Of a stretch of 33,282 bases of DNA, positions 1 to 7,209 are shown piece after piece. The translations under genes and the position numbers were made by a program. Position 1 is the stretch's first letter, and every line of letters starts with the position of its first letter. The DNA comes from Ruminococcus sp. (GTDB lineage: Bacteria; Bacillota; Clostridia; Oscillospirales; Ruminococcaceae), in assembly GCA_017450925.1 (NCBI GenBank), contig JAFSSS010000083.1, forward strand, positions 1-33,282, read 5' to 3'. The notes beneath the pieces are model-generated. The model saw only the letters and a program-made list of their open reading frames with translations. It was not told the origin of the DNA and did not search any database.

Positions 1-140
1 CATCATCTGCTTGCCAGCTTTCCGTCATATTACCCAAATTCTCCTTGACTTGCGTCAGCAAGCCTGCGTCGAATTTAGGCAATCTGACGAAAAGCTGGAC
101 GGCGCATCTGATGCACAGGGGTCGTGCGGTGTTGCCTTAA
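1..140. repeat. MITE-like palindromic repeat, right-hand part
   Basis: Bases 1-108 are identical to 33175-33282. The copy here continues to 140 and ends in GTCGTGCGGTGTTGCCTTAA (121-140). That end is the inverse of the sequence beginning the other copy (33135-33157), so a whole element would be about 175-180 bp with roughly 20-bp terminal inverted repeats. Inside it, 17-42 and 71-96 form a second pair of inverted arms (22 of 26 positions match). No coding sequence fits in it. It resembles a non-autonomous miniature transposable element, but no transposase is present to confirm that. Confidence 0.75.
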
Positions 141-401
141 GCTCCCGTACAATAAAACTGTCCGGCATATCAGTTATTTAAAAGCGCTTTTTTCCGGCCT
201 TTCGGGCCATTTGAGGATCATGTCGCAAAAGCATATAAAAAACGTAATATTTCCGTATTAGATGTTTAATTTTCGATACGTATGTTAAATCTTTTGTATA
301 AAAGAATATTAGCATATAGTATAATAATAATCGCAGAGGGGAAAGCCCCTCAACGAAAATATGCCTGTGAGGCAGGCAGAATAATATGGAGGTATTCGGT
401 T
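141..401. other. Intergenic region before first gene
   Basis: No convincing gene lies here. The stretch is AT-rich towards its right end. It holds a TATAAT at 320-325 that could be the -10 of the downstream gene, but no good -35 at 16-18 bp. Two similar AT-rich words (GTTTAATTTT near 264 and GTTAAATCTT near 284) are about 20 bp apart, loosely like the direct repeat between the AraC and GH16 genes. Confidence 0.4.
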
Positions 402-1316
402 ATGAAAATGAGAAAGGTTTTTGCAGGAATGGCAGCAGCTGTACTCGCATCAGCAGCAATGGCAGTTTCCGCTTCGGCAGCAACAAATGTTTTTGACGTA
501 GTTACCGTTGCGACCGGTGATGACGGCGCAGTTACTTACGATCCCAGCGTTGGCGCTATGGGCTTCTTCATGAACGGCACATGGGACGACTGGAACCAGG
601 GCGACTGGGTAGCTCCCGACGAGAACGGTGTTCTCACTGTTGAGTTCCCCATTTCCGAGATCGCAGCTATGGAGGCGGAGAGCGGCGAGACCTCTCTCGG
701 CATGATGGGCGTTATGATCTGCAATCTTCCTGCTGAAAGCTTCCCCTATGAGCTGGAGCTTAAGGAAGTATCCTTTAAGGATTCCGACGGCAAGGTAACT
801 GATTTCGACAGCCTTGAGGGCAAGATCGAAGCTGCAAATTATATCGACAACGGCAAGGAGACCAACACCTATCGTCTTATCATCCGTCCTACTGACGAAA
901 CCAAGGACGACGGCACAGTTGTTACAAAGGCAGCAGCCGAGGCAGAGGGCTGGGGCGAGGCCGGCGCTTTCAAGGCCGGTACACTCAAGGTAGTCATTGA
1001 TATGCTGAAGCCCGCAGCAGGCGAAGAGTCCAAGGCAGATGAATCCAAGGCTGACGAGTCCAAGGCAGATGAGTCAACAGCAGACGAGTCCAAGGCTGAA
1101 GAGACCAAGACCGAAGAAAACAACGGCGGCAGCGACGGAACCACCACTACCGGTACTGCCACAAATAATACAACTGCAAATAATACTGCCAACAACAATG
1201 CAGTAAATCCCGCAAACAGCGGCGACAACGCTAAGGCCGGTGCAGCAGAGGGCATCGCTCTCGCAGCAGCAGCAGTTGCAGTTGCAGCAGCGGTAGCTTC
1301 CAAGAAGAGAAATTAA
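402..1316 (+). CDS. Secreted protein with acidic repeat linker and C-terminal membrane anchor
   Basis: This 304-residue protein was not recognised. The start at 402 is chosen because a ribosome site (ATGGAGG) precedes it and because it begins a clear signal peptide (residues 1 to about 27, cleavage near ASA). An upstream in-frame ATG at 282 has neither. The mature domain (about 28-205) is rich in aromatic, Gly and acidic residues and could be a beta-sandwich; I cannot assign a family. A low-complexity ESKADE repeat runs from about 209, followed by a Thr/Asn-rich stretch, NPANSGD near 266-272, an Ala/Val hydrophobic segment and a final KKRN. That order (spacer, short motif, hydrophobic segment, basic tail) is like a sortase sorting signal, but the motif is not LPXTG. 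The sugar-binding lipoprotein follows 33 bp downstream, so cotranscription is likely. A role in glycan binding at the surface is inference. Confidence 0.75.
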   Translation: MKMRKVFAGMAAAVLASAAMAVSASAATNVFDVVTVATGDDGAVTYDPSVGAMGFFMNGTWDDWNQGDWVAPDENGVLTVEFPISEIAAMEAESGETSLGMMGVMICNLPAESFPYELELKEVSFKDSDGKVTDFDSLEGKIEAANYIDNGKETNTYRLIIRPTDETKDDGTVVTKAAAEAEGWGEAGAFKAGTLKVVIDMLKPAAGEESKADESKADESKADESTADESKAEETKTEENNGGSDGTTTTGTATNNTTANNTANNNAVNPANSGDNAKAGAAEGIALAAAAVAVAAAVASKKRN

Positions 1317-1349
1317 TCGTCGGCTGGCAATGCGATCGGAGGTATATAA

Positions 1350-2801
1350 ATGAGAAACTTCAAGAAATTTGCTTCCCTTGCGGCAGCAGTCATTATGGCA
1401 ATGGGAGCGGCATCCTGCGGTGATACAAATTCTTCTGATGCGGGAGCCAACGATGACGGCACCGTGACGACCACCGCTTCGGGAAGGGACCTCAAGGAAA
1501 GTCAACAGGAGGCTATCAATGATATCGCCTCCGAAAGCAAGCCCGAGGACAGACAGCTCAGCAACACCAATATCAAGTGGTTCTCCTTCTGGGATATCAA
1601 CCCCACCTCAAGCGAGGATAAGGATATCGGCGTTGACCTGGCTCTGTTCAAATCGAAATACAACGGCACCATTGAATATGTGCAGACCACATGGGAAAAG
1701 AAGTTCGACGATCTGGCAGCCAAGATACTTGCCAACGAGTCGCCCGACTTCTGCGGCGCAGACGATATGGATATGTTCCCCAAGGGCGCTATCAAGCAGA
1801 TGATCGAGCCTATCGACGACTATATCGACTTCGAGTCCGATCTCTGGAAGGATATGAAGGCAGCCTCAGATCAGTTCATGTATGAGGGCAAGCACTATGT
1901 GGGCATCTCCCGCGTTGACCCCGCTTATATCTGGATCTATAACAAGAAGGTGCTTGAGGAGCTCGGCGTCGAGGAGCCTGCCAAGATGTTTGACGAGGGC
2001 AACTGGAACTGGGACACTATGGCACAGATGTGCGTGGATTTCGTTGACCCCGAGAACGAGAAGTATGCTCTTGATGCATGGTACTATGAGAATGCGCTCA
2101 CCGAGTCCACCGGCGTTCCGCTCATCGGAATGAAGGACGGCAAGATCGTGAACAACATCGAGGATCCCAAGATCGCCAAGGTGCAGGAGAAGATGTACGA
2201 GCTGCAGAAGAACAACGTCGTATATCCCAAGCATGAAAATGCATGGAATGTAAGAGGCGGTAAGGATAAGTGGGGCACCGGCCTTGCTTCCGGTCTGACA
2301 CTGTTCTATCCTATCGGCTTCTGGGCTATCGAGGATGCGCTCTCTGTTACCGCTCCCTTCGGTGATATCTCACAGGGCGAGGTAATGTTCGCTCCCGTTC
2401 CCTGCGATAAGGATTCGGATGCACAGTATATCCCCTCAAGAGTACACGGCTTCTGCATCTGCAAGAATGCACAGAACCCCGAGGGCGTTGCTGCATGGCT
2501 CGACTGCACAAGAATGGCCGAGGCTGATCCCAAGGCTAAGGAGATCACTATGGAACAGCTGAAGAATGACTACGGCTGGACCGATGAAATGATCGAAATG
2601 CGCGACAGGATCTATCAAATGGCTGCAGAGCATCCTGTATTTGAATTTGCACAGGGCGTTTCTACAGATATATCCAACATGACAGACAGTATCATTAAGA
2701 AGACCATGCACCCGCAGGAGACTGCAAGCTGGACAGAAACTGTTCAGTCCTATAAGAAGAAGCTCGATAAGGCTATCGAGTTAGCGCAGAAAACTGTCTG
2801 A
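1350..2801 (+). CDS. ABC transporter sugar-binding lipoprotein (family 1 solute-binding protein)
   Basis: The 483-residue product has a lipoprotein signal peptide with lipobox GAASC (lipidated Cys23), then a short Ser/Asp/Gly linker and a long family 1 extracellular solute-binding fold. Features include a WFSFWD segment, repeated Trp/Tyr-rich patches (for example GNWNWDTMAQ) and a C-terminal helical region. It would sit on the outer face of the membrane and deliver an oligosaccharide to an ABC permease. No permease or ATPase gene is nearby, so it must work with components encoded elsewhere or act as a binding or sensing protein. It has a good ribosome site (GGAGG, 1339-1343) and follows the secreted protein by 33 bp. 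The ligand cannot be read from sequence; neighbours suggest a glucan or mannan oligosaccharide. Confidence 0.85.
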   Translation: MRNFKKFASLAAAVIMAMGAASCGDTNSSDAGANDDGTVTTTASGRDLKESQQEAINDIASESKPEDRQLSNTNIKWFSFWDINPTSSEDKDIGVDLALFKSKYNGTIEYVQTTWEKKFDDLAAKILANESPDFCGADDMDMFPKGAIKQMIEPIDDYIDFESDLWKDMKAASDQFMYEGKHYVGISRVDPAYIWIYNKKVLEELGVEEPAKMFDEGNWNWDTMAQMCVDFVDPENEKYALDAWYYENALTESTGVPLIGMKDGKIVNNIEDPKIAKVQEKMYELQKNNVVYPKHENAWNVRGGKDKWGTGLASGLTLFYPIGFWAIEDALSVTAPFGDISQGEVMFAPVPCDKDSDAQYIPSRVHGFCICKNAQNPEGVAAWLDCTRMAEADPKAKEITMEQLKNDYGWTDEMIEMRDRIYQMAAEHPVFEFAQGVSTDISNMTDSIIKKTMHPQETASWTETVQSYKKKLDKAIELAQKTV

Positions 2802-2841
2802 AACACTATGATTCCTTCATAATATCTCCTTATTATTTGCT

Positions 2842-2864
2842 GCACCGGGCGAATTGTCCGGTGC
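2842..2864 (+). terminator. Weak stem-loop after sugar-binding gene
   Basis: GCACCGG (2842-2848) can pair with CCGGTGC (2858-2864). The run downstream is only loosely T-rich (TGTTTATTTATTG), so termination is likely but not strong. Confidence 0.4.
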
Positions 2865-2969
2865 GGCTTGCGCTGTTTATTTATTGATATAGATCACAGA
2901 AAGCCCACTGTCAGCAGCGTGGATGCCCCCGTGCTTTCCATACCGCTGACAGCGGTTTCTGCCGGAAAT

Positions 2970-2983
2970 GGTAAACGTTTTCA
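2970..2983. promoter_or_regulatory. cre-like / LacI-family operator
   Basis: GGTAAACGTTTTCA matches the catabolite responsive element consensus TGWNANCGNTNWCA at all fixed positions except the first. It lies about 210 bp upstream of the AraC gene. Binding by CcpA or another LacI-family protein is inference. Confidence 0.45.
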
Positions 2984-3094
2984 TGCGCAGGAGAAGCTTT
3001 CGCAGTGCAAGCTTGAGCAGCAGGTTTTGTAGGACGGATGTTATATTGGCATAAAATCCAAAAACAAGCAGGCGCAGGAGAGCATTTATCGCAG

Positions 3095-3180
3095 CTCGGC
3101 GTCAAGAATGCGGGCATCGAAAGTCACATCACGCCGCAAGCCCAAGCGCCCAACAGGGGCGCAGCGTGAATCAAAAAAAG
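3095..3180 (+). repeat. Dispersed repeat copy upstream of araC-type gene
   Basis: It shares CTCGGC.TCAAGAATGC, GTCACATCACG and GCGTGAAT.AAAAAA in the same order with 5060-5122. Its CAAGCGCCCAAC and GCAG.(A/G)TGAA words recur on the minus strand at about 32648-32683. Each copy ends immediately before an expression signal. Confidence 0.55.
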
Positions 3181-3192
3181 AGGTGAGAGGTT

Positions 3193-3948
3193 ATGAGTAT
3201 CAGCAAGGAGCTGAATTACCGGGAATTTTATCAGCGGGAAAACGGATTGCTGCATTCTCCCTATCAAAAGGAGCTGGAGTTCTATTCCGCCGTAAGCTCG
3301 GGAAATATCAGACGTGTAAAGGAGCTTTACACGCCCCTCGCAGTCGAGGGCTACGGAAAACTCAGCAAGGATCCTGTCAGAAATATAAAATACCATTTGG
3401 TCATTACCATAGCGCTTATAGCAAGATTCTGCATCGAGGCGGGTATGCCTATGGAAACGGCCTATACGATCAGCGATATCTTCATCAACCGGCTCGATGA
3501 AAGCACCACAGCAGAGGAGCTGGAGGAGATCCACCGGGAGACCTTTCTGGAGTATGCAAGACGTATGCAGAAGGTCAATTCCGGCGAGGCCTATTCAAAG
3601 CATATACTTGTGTGCCTTGATCTTATCTACGATAATATCTATAAGGGCATAAGAGTGCAGGAACTGGCGGATATGCTGGGGCTCACACCGCAGTATCTCT
3701 CTAAGCTTTTCAAGTCGGAGGTCGGCGTTACGATCTCGGAGTATATCATGTCCAGAAGGATACAGGCCGCGGAGAATATGCTGAAATTCTCGGACTACAG
3801 CCCACTTGATATCGGAAATTATCTCAACTTCAGCTCGCACAGCCACTTCATTTTCTGCTTCCGCAAGCATACAGGCATGACTCCGAAGCAGTATCGAGAG
3901 AACTATTTCAGAATGAAATGGACAAACGAAAAGCATTCTGATGAGTAG
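3193..3948 (+). CDS. AraC-family transcriptional regulator
   Basis: This 251-residue protein has a C-terminal AraC-type DNA-binding region of two helix-turn-helix units (about residues 145-245). The first contains IRVQELADMLGLTPQYLSKLF; the second ends in the family signature HFIFCFRKHTGMTPKQYR. The N-terminal 140 residues are helical and lack an obvious cupin sugar-binding motif, so the effector is unknown. The start follows AGAGGTGAGAGG at a normal distance. It sits between a sugar-binding lipoprotein and a GH16 glucanase on the same strand, so it most likely controls these glycan genes. A 9-bp direct repeat spaced by two helical turns just downstream is a candidate binding site. Confidence 0.9.
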   Translation: MSISKELNYREFYQRENGLLHSPYQKELEFYSAVSSGNIRRVKELYTPLAVEGYGKLSKDPVRNIKYHLVITIALIARFCIEAGMPMETAYTISDIFINRLDESTTAEELEEIHRETFLEYARRMQKVNSGEAYSKHILVCLDLIYDNIYKGIRVQELADMLGLTPQYLSKLFKSEVGVTISEYIMSRRIQAAENMLKFSDYSPLDIGNYLNFSSHSHFIFCFRKHTGMTPKQYRENYFRMKWTNEKHSDE

Positions 3949-3977
3949 ATTAAATTTCTGATACTTTCATTAAATTT
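3949..3977. promoter_or_regulatory. Candidate AraC-type operator (direct repeat)
   Basis: ATTAAATTT occurs at 3949-3957 and again at 3969-3977. The 20-bp start-to-start spacing puts both on the same helix face, typical of AraC-family half-sites. It lies directly between the AraC gene and the GH16 gene. Confidence 0.4.
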
Positions 3978-4061
3978 GCAGTAGAAAAATTCCCTCCTTT
4001 GTGTTATCATATAGTCAGAAGATAAGAACTGACCGATGATAATAATAAGGAGGAATTTTTT

Positions 4062-4877
4062 ATGAAGAAGGTCATTGCAGGATTACTGTGTACGATCATG
4101 GCTTTGGCAGCCTGCGGATGCGGTTCGGCAGACTCCGGCTCAAAGGCCGACACTTCTGTGGCGGCAGCTGAAAGTGCTGCCGAAAGCACAGCCGAAAGCA
4201 CGGCAGAGAGTGCCGCCGAGAGCGAGGACGACTCGCCCTACACGCTGAACGGCGATTTCTCAAAGGGCGAGAACACCGTCAAGTGGATGAAATCCGACGG
4301 CTGGTCAAACGGCTCGATGTTCAACTGCACTTGGAAGGGCGACAACGCTGTATTTGAGGACGGGCTTCTGAAGCTCCGCATCGACAAGATGTGGGACGAC
4401 AGCTTCTCCGGCGGAGAGTACCGCACAAACGATTTTTACGGCTACGGCCTGTACGAGGTGTCGATGAAGCCTATCAAGAACAAGGGAGTGGTATCCTCGT
4501 TCTTCACCTACACCGGCCCCTCTGACCAGAACCCTTGGGACGAGATCGACATTGAGTTTTTGGGCAAGGACACTACGAAGGTGCAGTTCAACTATTTTAC
4601 CTCGGGCAAGGGCAACCATGAAAAGCTGTACGATCTGGGCTTTGATGCAACGGAGGAGTTCCACACCTACGGCTTCCGCTGGGCGAAGGACAGCATCACA
4701 TGGTATGTTGACGGCAAGGAGGTACACAAGGCGACGGAGAGCATACCTGTAACGCCGGGAAAGATCATGATGAACGTATGGAACGGCATCGGAGTTGACA
4801 GCTGGCTGGGAACATATGACGGCACTACCCCGCTTACAGCGGAGTACCAGTGGGCACGTTTTACGGCAGAGTCTTGA
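4062..4877 (+). CDS. GH16 beta-glucanase (lichenase-type) lipoprotein
   Basis: The 271-residue protein begins with a lipoprotein signal (lipobox LAAC, Cys18) and an Ala/Glu/Ser-rich linker to about residue 55. The rest is a full glycoside hydrolase family 16 beta-jelly-roll. The catalytic signature DEIDIEFLG gives nucleophile Glu161 and acid/base Glu165, with Asp163 between them as in bacterial 1,3-1,4-beta-glucanases. Further family features are [20 protein letters not shown] and the [10 protein letters not shown] strand. It should cut mixed-linkage beta-glucan at the cell surface. A strong AAGGAGG site precedes the start. It follows the AraC gene by 113 bp, with its own AT-rich upstream region. 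Lichenase rather than laminarinase activity is inferred from similarity to compact bacterial lichenases. Confidence 0.9.
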   Translation: MKKVIAGLLCTIMALAACGCGSADSGSKADTSVAAAESAAESTAESTAESAAESEDDSPYTLNGDFSKGENTVKWMKSDGWSNGSMFNCTWKGDNAVFEDGLLKLRIDKMWDDSFSGGEYRTNDFYGYGLYEVSMKPIKNKGVVSSFFTYTGPSDQNPWDEIDIEFLGKDTTKVQFNYFTSGKGNHEKLYDLGFDATEEFHTYGFRWAKDSITWYVDGKEVHKATESIPVTPGKIMMNVWNGIGVDSWLGTYDGTTPLTAEYQWARFTAES

Positions 4878-5124
4878 TCGAAAGCACACGAAGCGCATTC
4901 CGCAGTCATGATCATCCCTCGTCAAGCTCGGGATGATCCGGGCGCGGCAGCCTTTGCGGGAACGGTACTCTGCACGCCGTCCCGTTTTGGGAGATTTCCG
5001 GTCGTCCCAGACCCCTTCGGGATGCGAGCATATACAAAGTGAGAAAGCATCAAACGGTACTCGGCATCAAGAATGCAAGTACCCATGTCACATCACGAAA
5101 CGACCGAGCGTGAATAAAAAAGAC
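4878..5124. repeat. Gene-free stretch with hairpin and repeat copy
   Basis: No gene is seen. A 9-bp perfect stem GATCATCCC/GGGATGATC (4910-4938) follows the GH16 gene but has no T-tract. AACGGTACTC.GCA occurs at 4961-4974 and 5053-5066. From 5060 to 5122 lies the second copy of the dispersed repeat also found at 3095-3180; it ends three bases before the -35 of the T-box promoter. Confidence 0.5.
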
Positions 5125-5153
5125 TTGACAAAAAAGAAAAACTGGTGTATAAT
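5125..5153 (+). promoter_or_regulatory. Consensus promoter of trpB2 leader
   Basis: TTGACA (5125-5130), a 17-bp spacer and TATAAT (5148-5153) form a perfect sigma-A type promoter ahead of the T-box leader. Confidence 0.85.
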
Positions 5154-5159
5154 ATGTTT

Positions 5160-5436
5160 AATATCTGAAACCGTTGAGGAAGAGTAAGTAATCAGCGAGC
5201 TTTGGTTTGCAGAGAGCTGCCGTGTGCTGAAAGGCAGCAGCCGAAACGCTGACGAATGGACTTCTGAGGGTGACCGAAAGCGGAGCAGCTCCGTGAGTAG
5301 CAGTCAACGGGTGTTCTGCCCCCGTTATCAATGCAGGCTTGTATGACAGTACAAGCGCCGAGAGGACGGTTATCCGTCAATTTGGGTGGCACCGCAGGAA
5401 TCATACCTGTCCCATGCTTTGTGGGACAGGTTTTTT
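5160..5436 (+). promoter_or_regulatory. T-box riboswitch, tryptophan specifier
   Basis: The leader carries the T-box core GGGTGGCACCGC (5384-5395). It is followed by a terminator stem (5406-5414 with 5422-5430) and a run of six T (5431-5436). The Stem I region contains GAATGGAC, with TGG at 5257-5259 as the likely tryptophan specifier triplet. Uncharged tRNA-Trp is expected to stabilise the antiterminator and allow reading into trpB2. The specifier fits the downstream gene exactly. Confidence 0.9.
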
Positions 5437-5511
5437 ATGTCCCGCACAAGACCGTATCCGCAGGCCGGAAAGCTCCGGCACAGATATATCATACAGAAAG
5501 GACGATCAGTT

Positions 5512-6879
5512 ATGAGCAAGGAAATCCCCTACAAGATCTATCTTGAAGAAAGTGAGCTGCCTAAGCAGTGGTACAACGTAAGAGCCGATATGAAGAACAA
5601 GCCGGCGCCTCTCCTTAACCCCGCGACCCACGAGCCTATGACCGTGGAGGAGCTAAGCCAGGTGTTCTGCCGCGAGCTTGCCGAGCAGGAGCTGAATGAT
5701 AAAGACCCCTATATCGACATCCCGCAGGAGATATTGGACTTCTATAAAATGTACCGCCCCGCTCCGCTGGTAAGAGCATACTGCCTCGAAAAGGCACTGG
5801 ACACTCCCGCAAAGATATACTATAAGTTCGAGGGCAACAATACCTCGGGAAGCCACAAGCTCAACTCGGCTATCGCTCAGGCCTACTACGCAAAGAAGCA
5901 GGGCCTCAAGGGCGTTACCACCGAGACCGGCGCAGGCCAGTGGGGTACGGCGCTTTCCATGGCCTGTGCATATCTCGAACTTGACTGCAAGGTGTTCATG
6001 GTAAAGGTCAGCTATGAGCAGAAGCCTTTCCGCCGTGAGGTGATGAGGACTTACGGCGCAGACGTTACTCCCTCGCCCTCAACTACCACCAAGGTGGGAA
6101 GAGAGATACTGGAGAAGTTCCCCGGCACTACCGGAAGCCTTGGCTGCGCTATCTCCGAGGCGGTAGAGGTGGCTGTGAACACCGAGGGCTACAGATATGT
6201 TCTGGGCTCGGTGCTTTCACAGGTGCTGCTGCATCAGAGCGTTATCGGACTTGAAACAATGGCAGCCTGCGACAAGTACGGCATCAAGCCGGATATGATA
6301 ATCGGCTGTGCGGGCGGCGGCTCAAATCTCGGAGGACTGATCTCTCCGTTTATGGGCAGAAAGCTCCGCGGCGAGGCCGACTATGAGTTTATCGCTGTCG
6401 AGCCTGCGTCCTGTCCGTCACTGACAAGAGGAAAGTATGCCTATGACTTCTGCGACACCGGAATGGTCTGCCCGCTGCAGAAGATGTACACCCTCGGCTC
6501 CGGCTTCATTCCCTCGGCAAACCATGCCGGCGGCCTGAGATATCACGGCATGAGCGGCATTGTTTCCCAACTCTACGATGACGGACTGATGACCGCAAGA
6601 AGCGTTGAGCAGACCTCTGTATTCCGTGCGGCAGAGCAGTTCGCAAGGGTCGAGGGCATCCTGCCCGCTCCCGAGAGCAGCCACGCTATCAGAGTCGCTA
6701 TCGACGAGGCGATGAAGTGCAAGGAAACAGGCGAGGAGAAGACTATCCTCTTCGGTCTGACAGGCACAGGCTATTTCGATATGGTGGCATATCAGAAATT
6801 CAACGACGGCCAGATGTCCGATTATATCCCCACTGATGAGGAGATCGCTCGCAGCCTTGCAAATCTGCCGAAGCTCTGA
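5512..6879 (+). CDS. trpB2: Tryptophan synthase beta chain, TrpB2 type
   Basis: This 455-residue protein is the longer, divergent TrpB2 class of PLP-dependent tryptophan synthase beta chain, which joins indole and serine to give tryptophan. The start is the ATG at 5512 after AGAAAGGA; an upstream in-frame ATG at 5386 is inside the T-box and is rejected. The PLP lysine lies in NTSGSHKLNSA (Lys116), the catalytic-loop motif is ETGAGQWGTAL, and the phosphate-binding loop is CAGGGSNLGG. The N-terminal extension (PKQWYNVRADM) is typical of TrpB2 and not of TrpB1. It is a single-gene unit behind its own Trp T-box, and a canonical trpB lies in the trp operon at 26943-28133. TrpB2 enzymes often do not pair with TrpA, so indole salvage is a likely role; this is inference. 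Confidence 0.93.
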   Translation: MSKEIPYKIYLEESELPKQWYNVRADMKNKPAPLLNPATHEPMTVEELSQVFCRELAEQELNDKDPYIDIPQEILDFYKMYRPAPLVRAYCLEKALDTPAKIYYKFEGNNTSGSHKLNSAIAQAYYAKKQGLKGVTTETGAGQWGTALSMACAYLELDCKVFMVKVSYEQKPFRREVMRTYGADVTPSPSTTTKVGREILEKFPGTTGSLGCAISEAVEVAVNTEGYRYVLGSVLSQVLLHQSVIGLETMAACDKYGIKPDMIIGCAGGGSNLGGLISPFMGRKLRGEADYEFIAVEPASCPSLTRGKYAYDFCDTGMVCPLQKMYTLGSGFIPSANHAGGLRYHGMSGIVSQLYDDGLMTARSVEQTSVFRAAEQFARVEGILPAPESSHAIRVAIDEAMKCKETGEEKTILFGLTGTGYFDMVAYQKFNDGQMSDYIPTDEEIARSLANLPKL

Positions 6880-6936
6880 TGATATAAAAAGGGTATTCCC
6901 CGTTTGAGCGCGGGCGTCATAAAGAAGATTTTATTC

Positions 6937-6974
6937 AGACACTTCTGCTGTATCACGGCAGAAGTGTCTTTGCG
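6937..6974 (+). terminator. Terminator-like hairpin after trpB2
   Basis: AGACACTTCTGC (6937-6948) pairs perfectly with GCAGAAGTGTCT (6958-6969), a 12-bp stem with a 9-base loop. Only a short, interrupted T-run follows (TTTGCGTT). Confidence 0.65.
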
Positions 6975-6990
6975 TTACAAGTTTCCGCGC

Positions 6991-7131
6991 CCGCTAAAAG
7001 AAAAAAGAAGAAAGAATAAATAAGAAATAATAATCAAGGTATCGCTTTTGGCGATAATCTTAATTCGTCCGCAAAGCGGACACCTTGTTTATTCTTTATT
7101 CTTTCTTCTTTATTATTTATTCTTTTAGCGG
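6991..7131. repeat. AT-rich palindromic element
   Basis: CCGCTAAAAG (6991-7000) and CTTTTAGCGG (7122-7131) bound a 141-bp imperfect palindrome. The arms are A-rich on the left and T-rich on the right (AAGAAGAAAGAATAAA versus its inverse). Near the middle are two small hairpins, ATCGC/GCGAT and GTCCGC/GCGGAC, each next to an AAGGT or ACCTT. It lies between the convergent ends of trpB2 and the LRR gene. The element at 15891-16060 has the same architecture. The rest of the 6880-7209 gap holds only the trpB2 terminator. Confidence 0.7.
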
Positions 7132-7209
7132 TGGCACATATAGAGCTTCAAAATTCAATACTTCTTTATCGCCGCCGCGCTTGTGGGGAATAACCTTTTT
7201 TGTGCATAT

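Larger units (their letters stand above)
2865..3192 (+). other. Long leader region upstream of araC-type gene
   Basis: No gene is seen in this stretch. It contains a perfect 15-bp palindrome, ACCGCTGACAGCGGT (2942-2956), whose left half can also pair with CTGTCAGCAGCG near 2908. It also holds a cre-like operator (2970-2983) and a copy of a dispersed repeat (3095-3180) that ends just before the ribosome site of the AraC gene. Confidence 0.5.

Noticed and set aside
282-401. N-terminal extension of the first secreted protein from an ATG at 282
   Set aside because: The extension lacks a ribosome site, runs through the likely promoter and would bury the clear signal peptide that starts at 402.
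1021-1110. Tandem ESKADE-coding repeat as a CRISPR or satellite
   Set aside because: It is an in-frame protein linker with synonymous drift between units, not an array with spacers.
869-1303. Long minus-strand open frames opposite the secreted protein and inside other genes
   Set aside because: They follow from the biased composition of the real genes, have no ribosome sites and show low-complexity translations.
4910-4938. Terminator after the GH16 gene
   Set aside because: The 9-bp stem is perfect but no T-tract follows on either strand; kept only as a hairpin.
5386-5511. Start of trpB2 at 5386
   Set aside because: This part lies in the T-box core and terminator; the ATG at 5512 has a ribosome site and begins the conserved protein.
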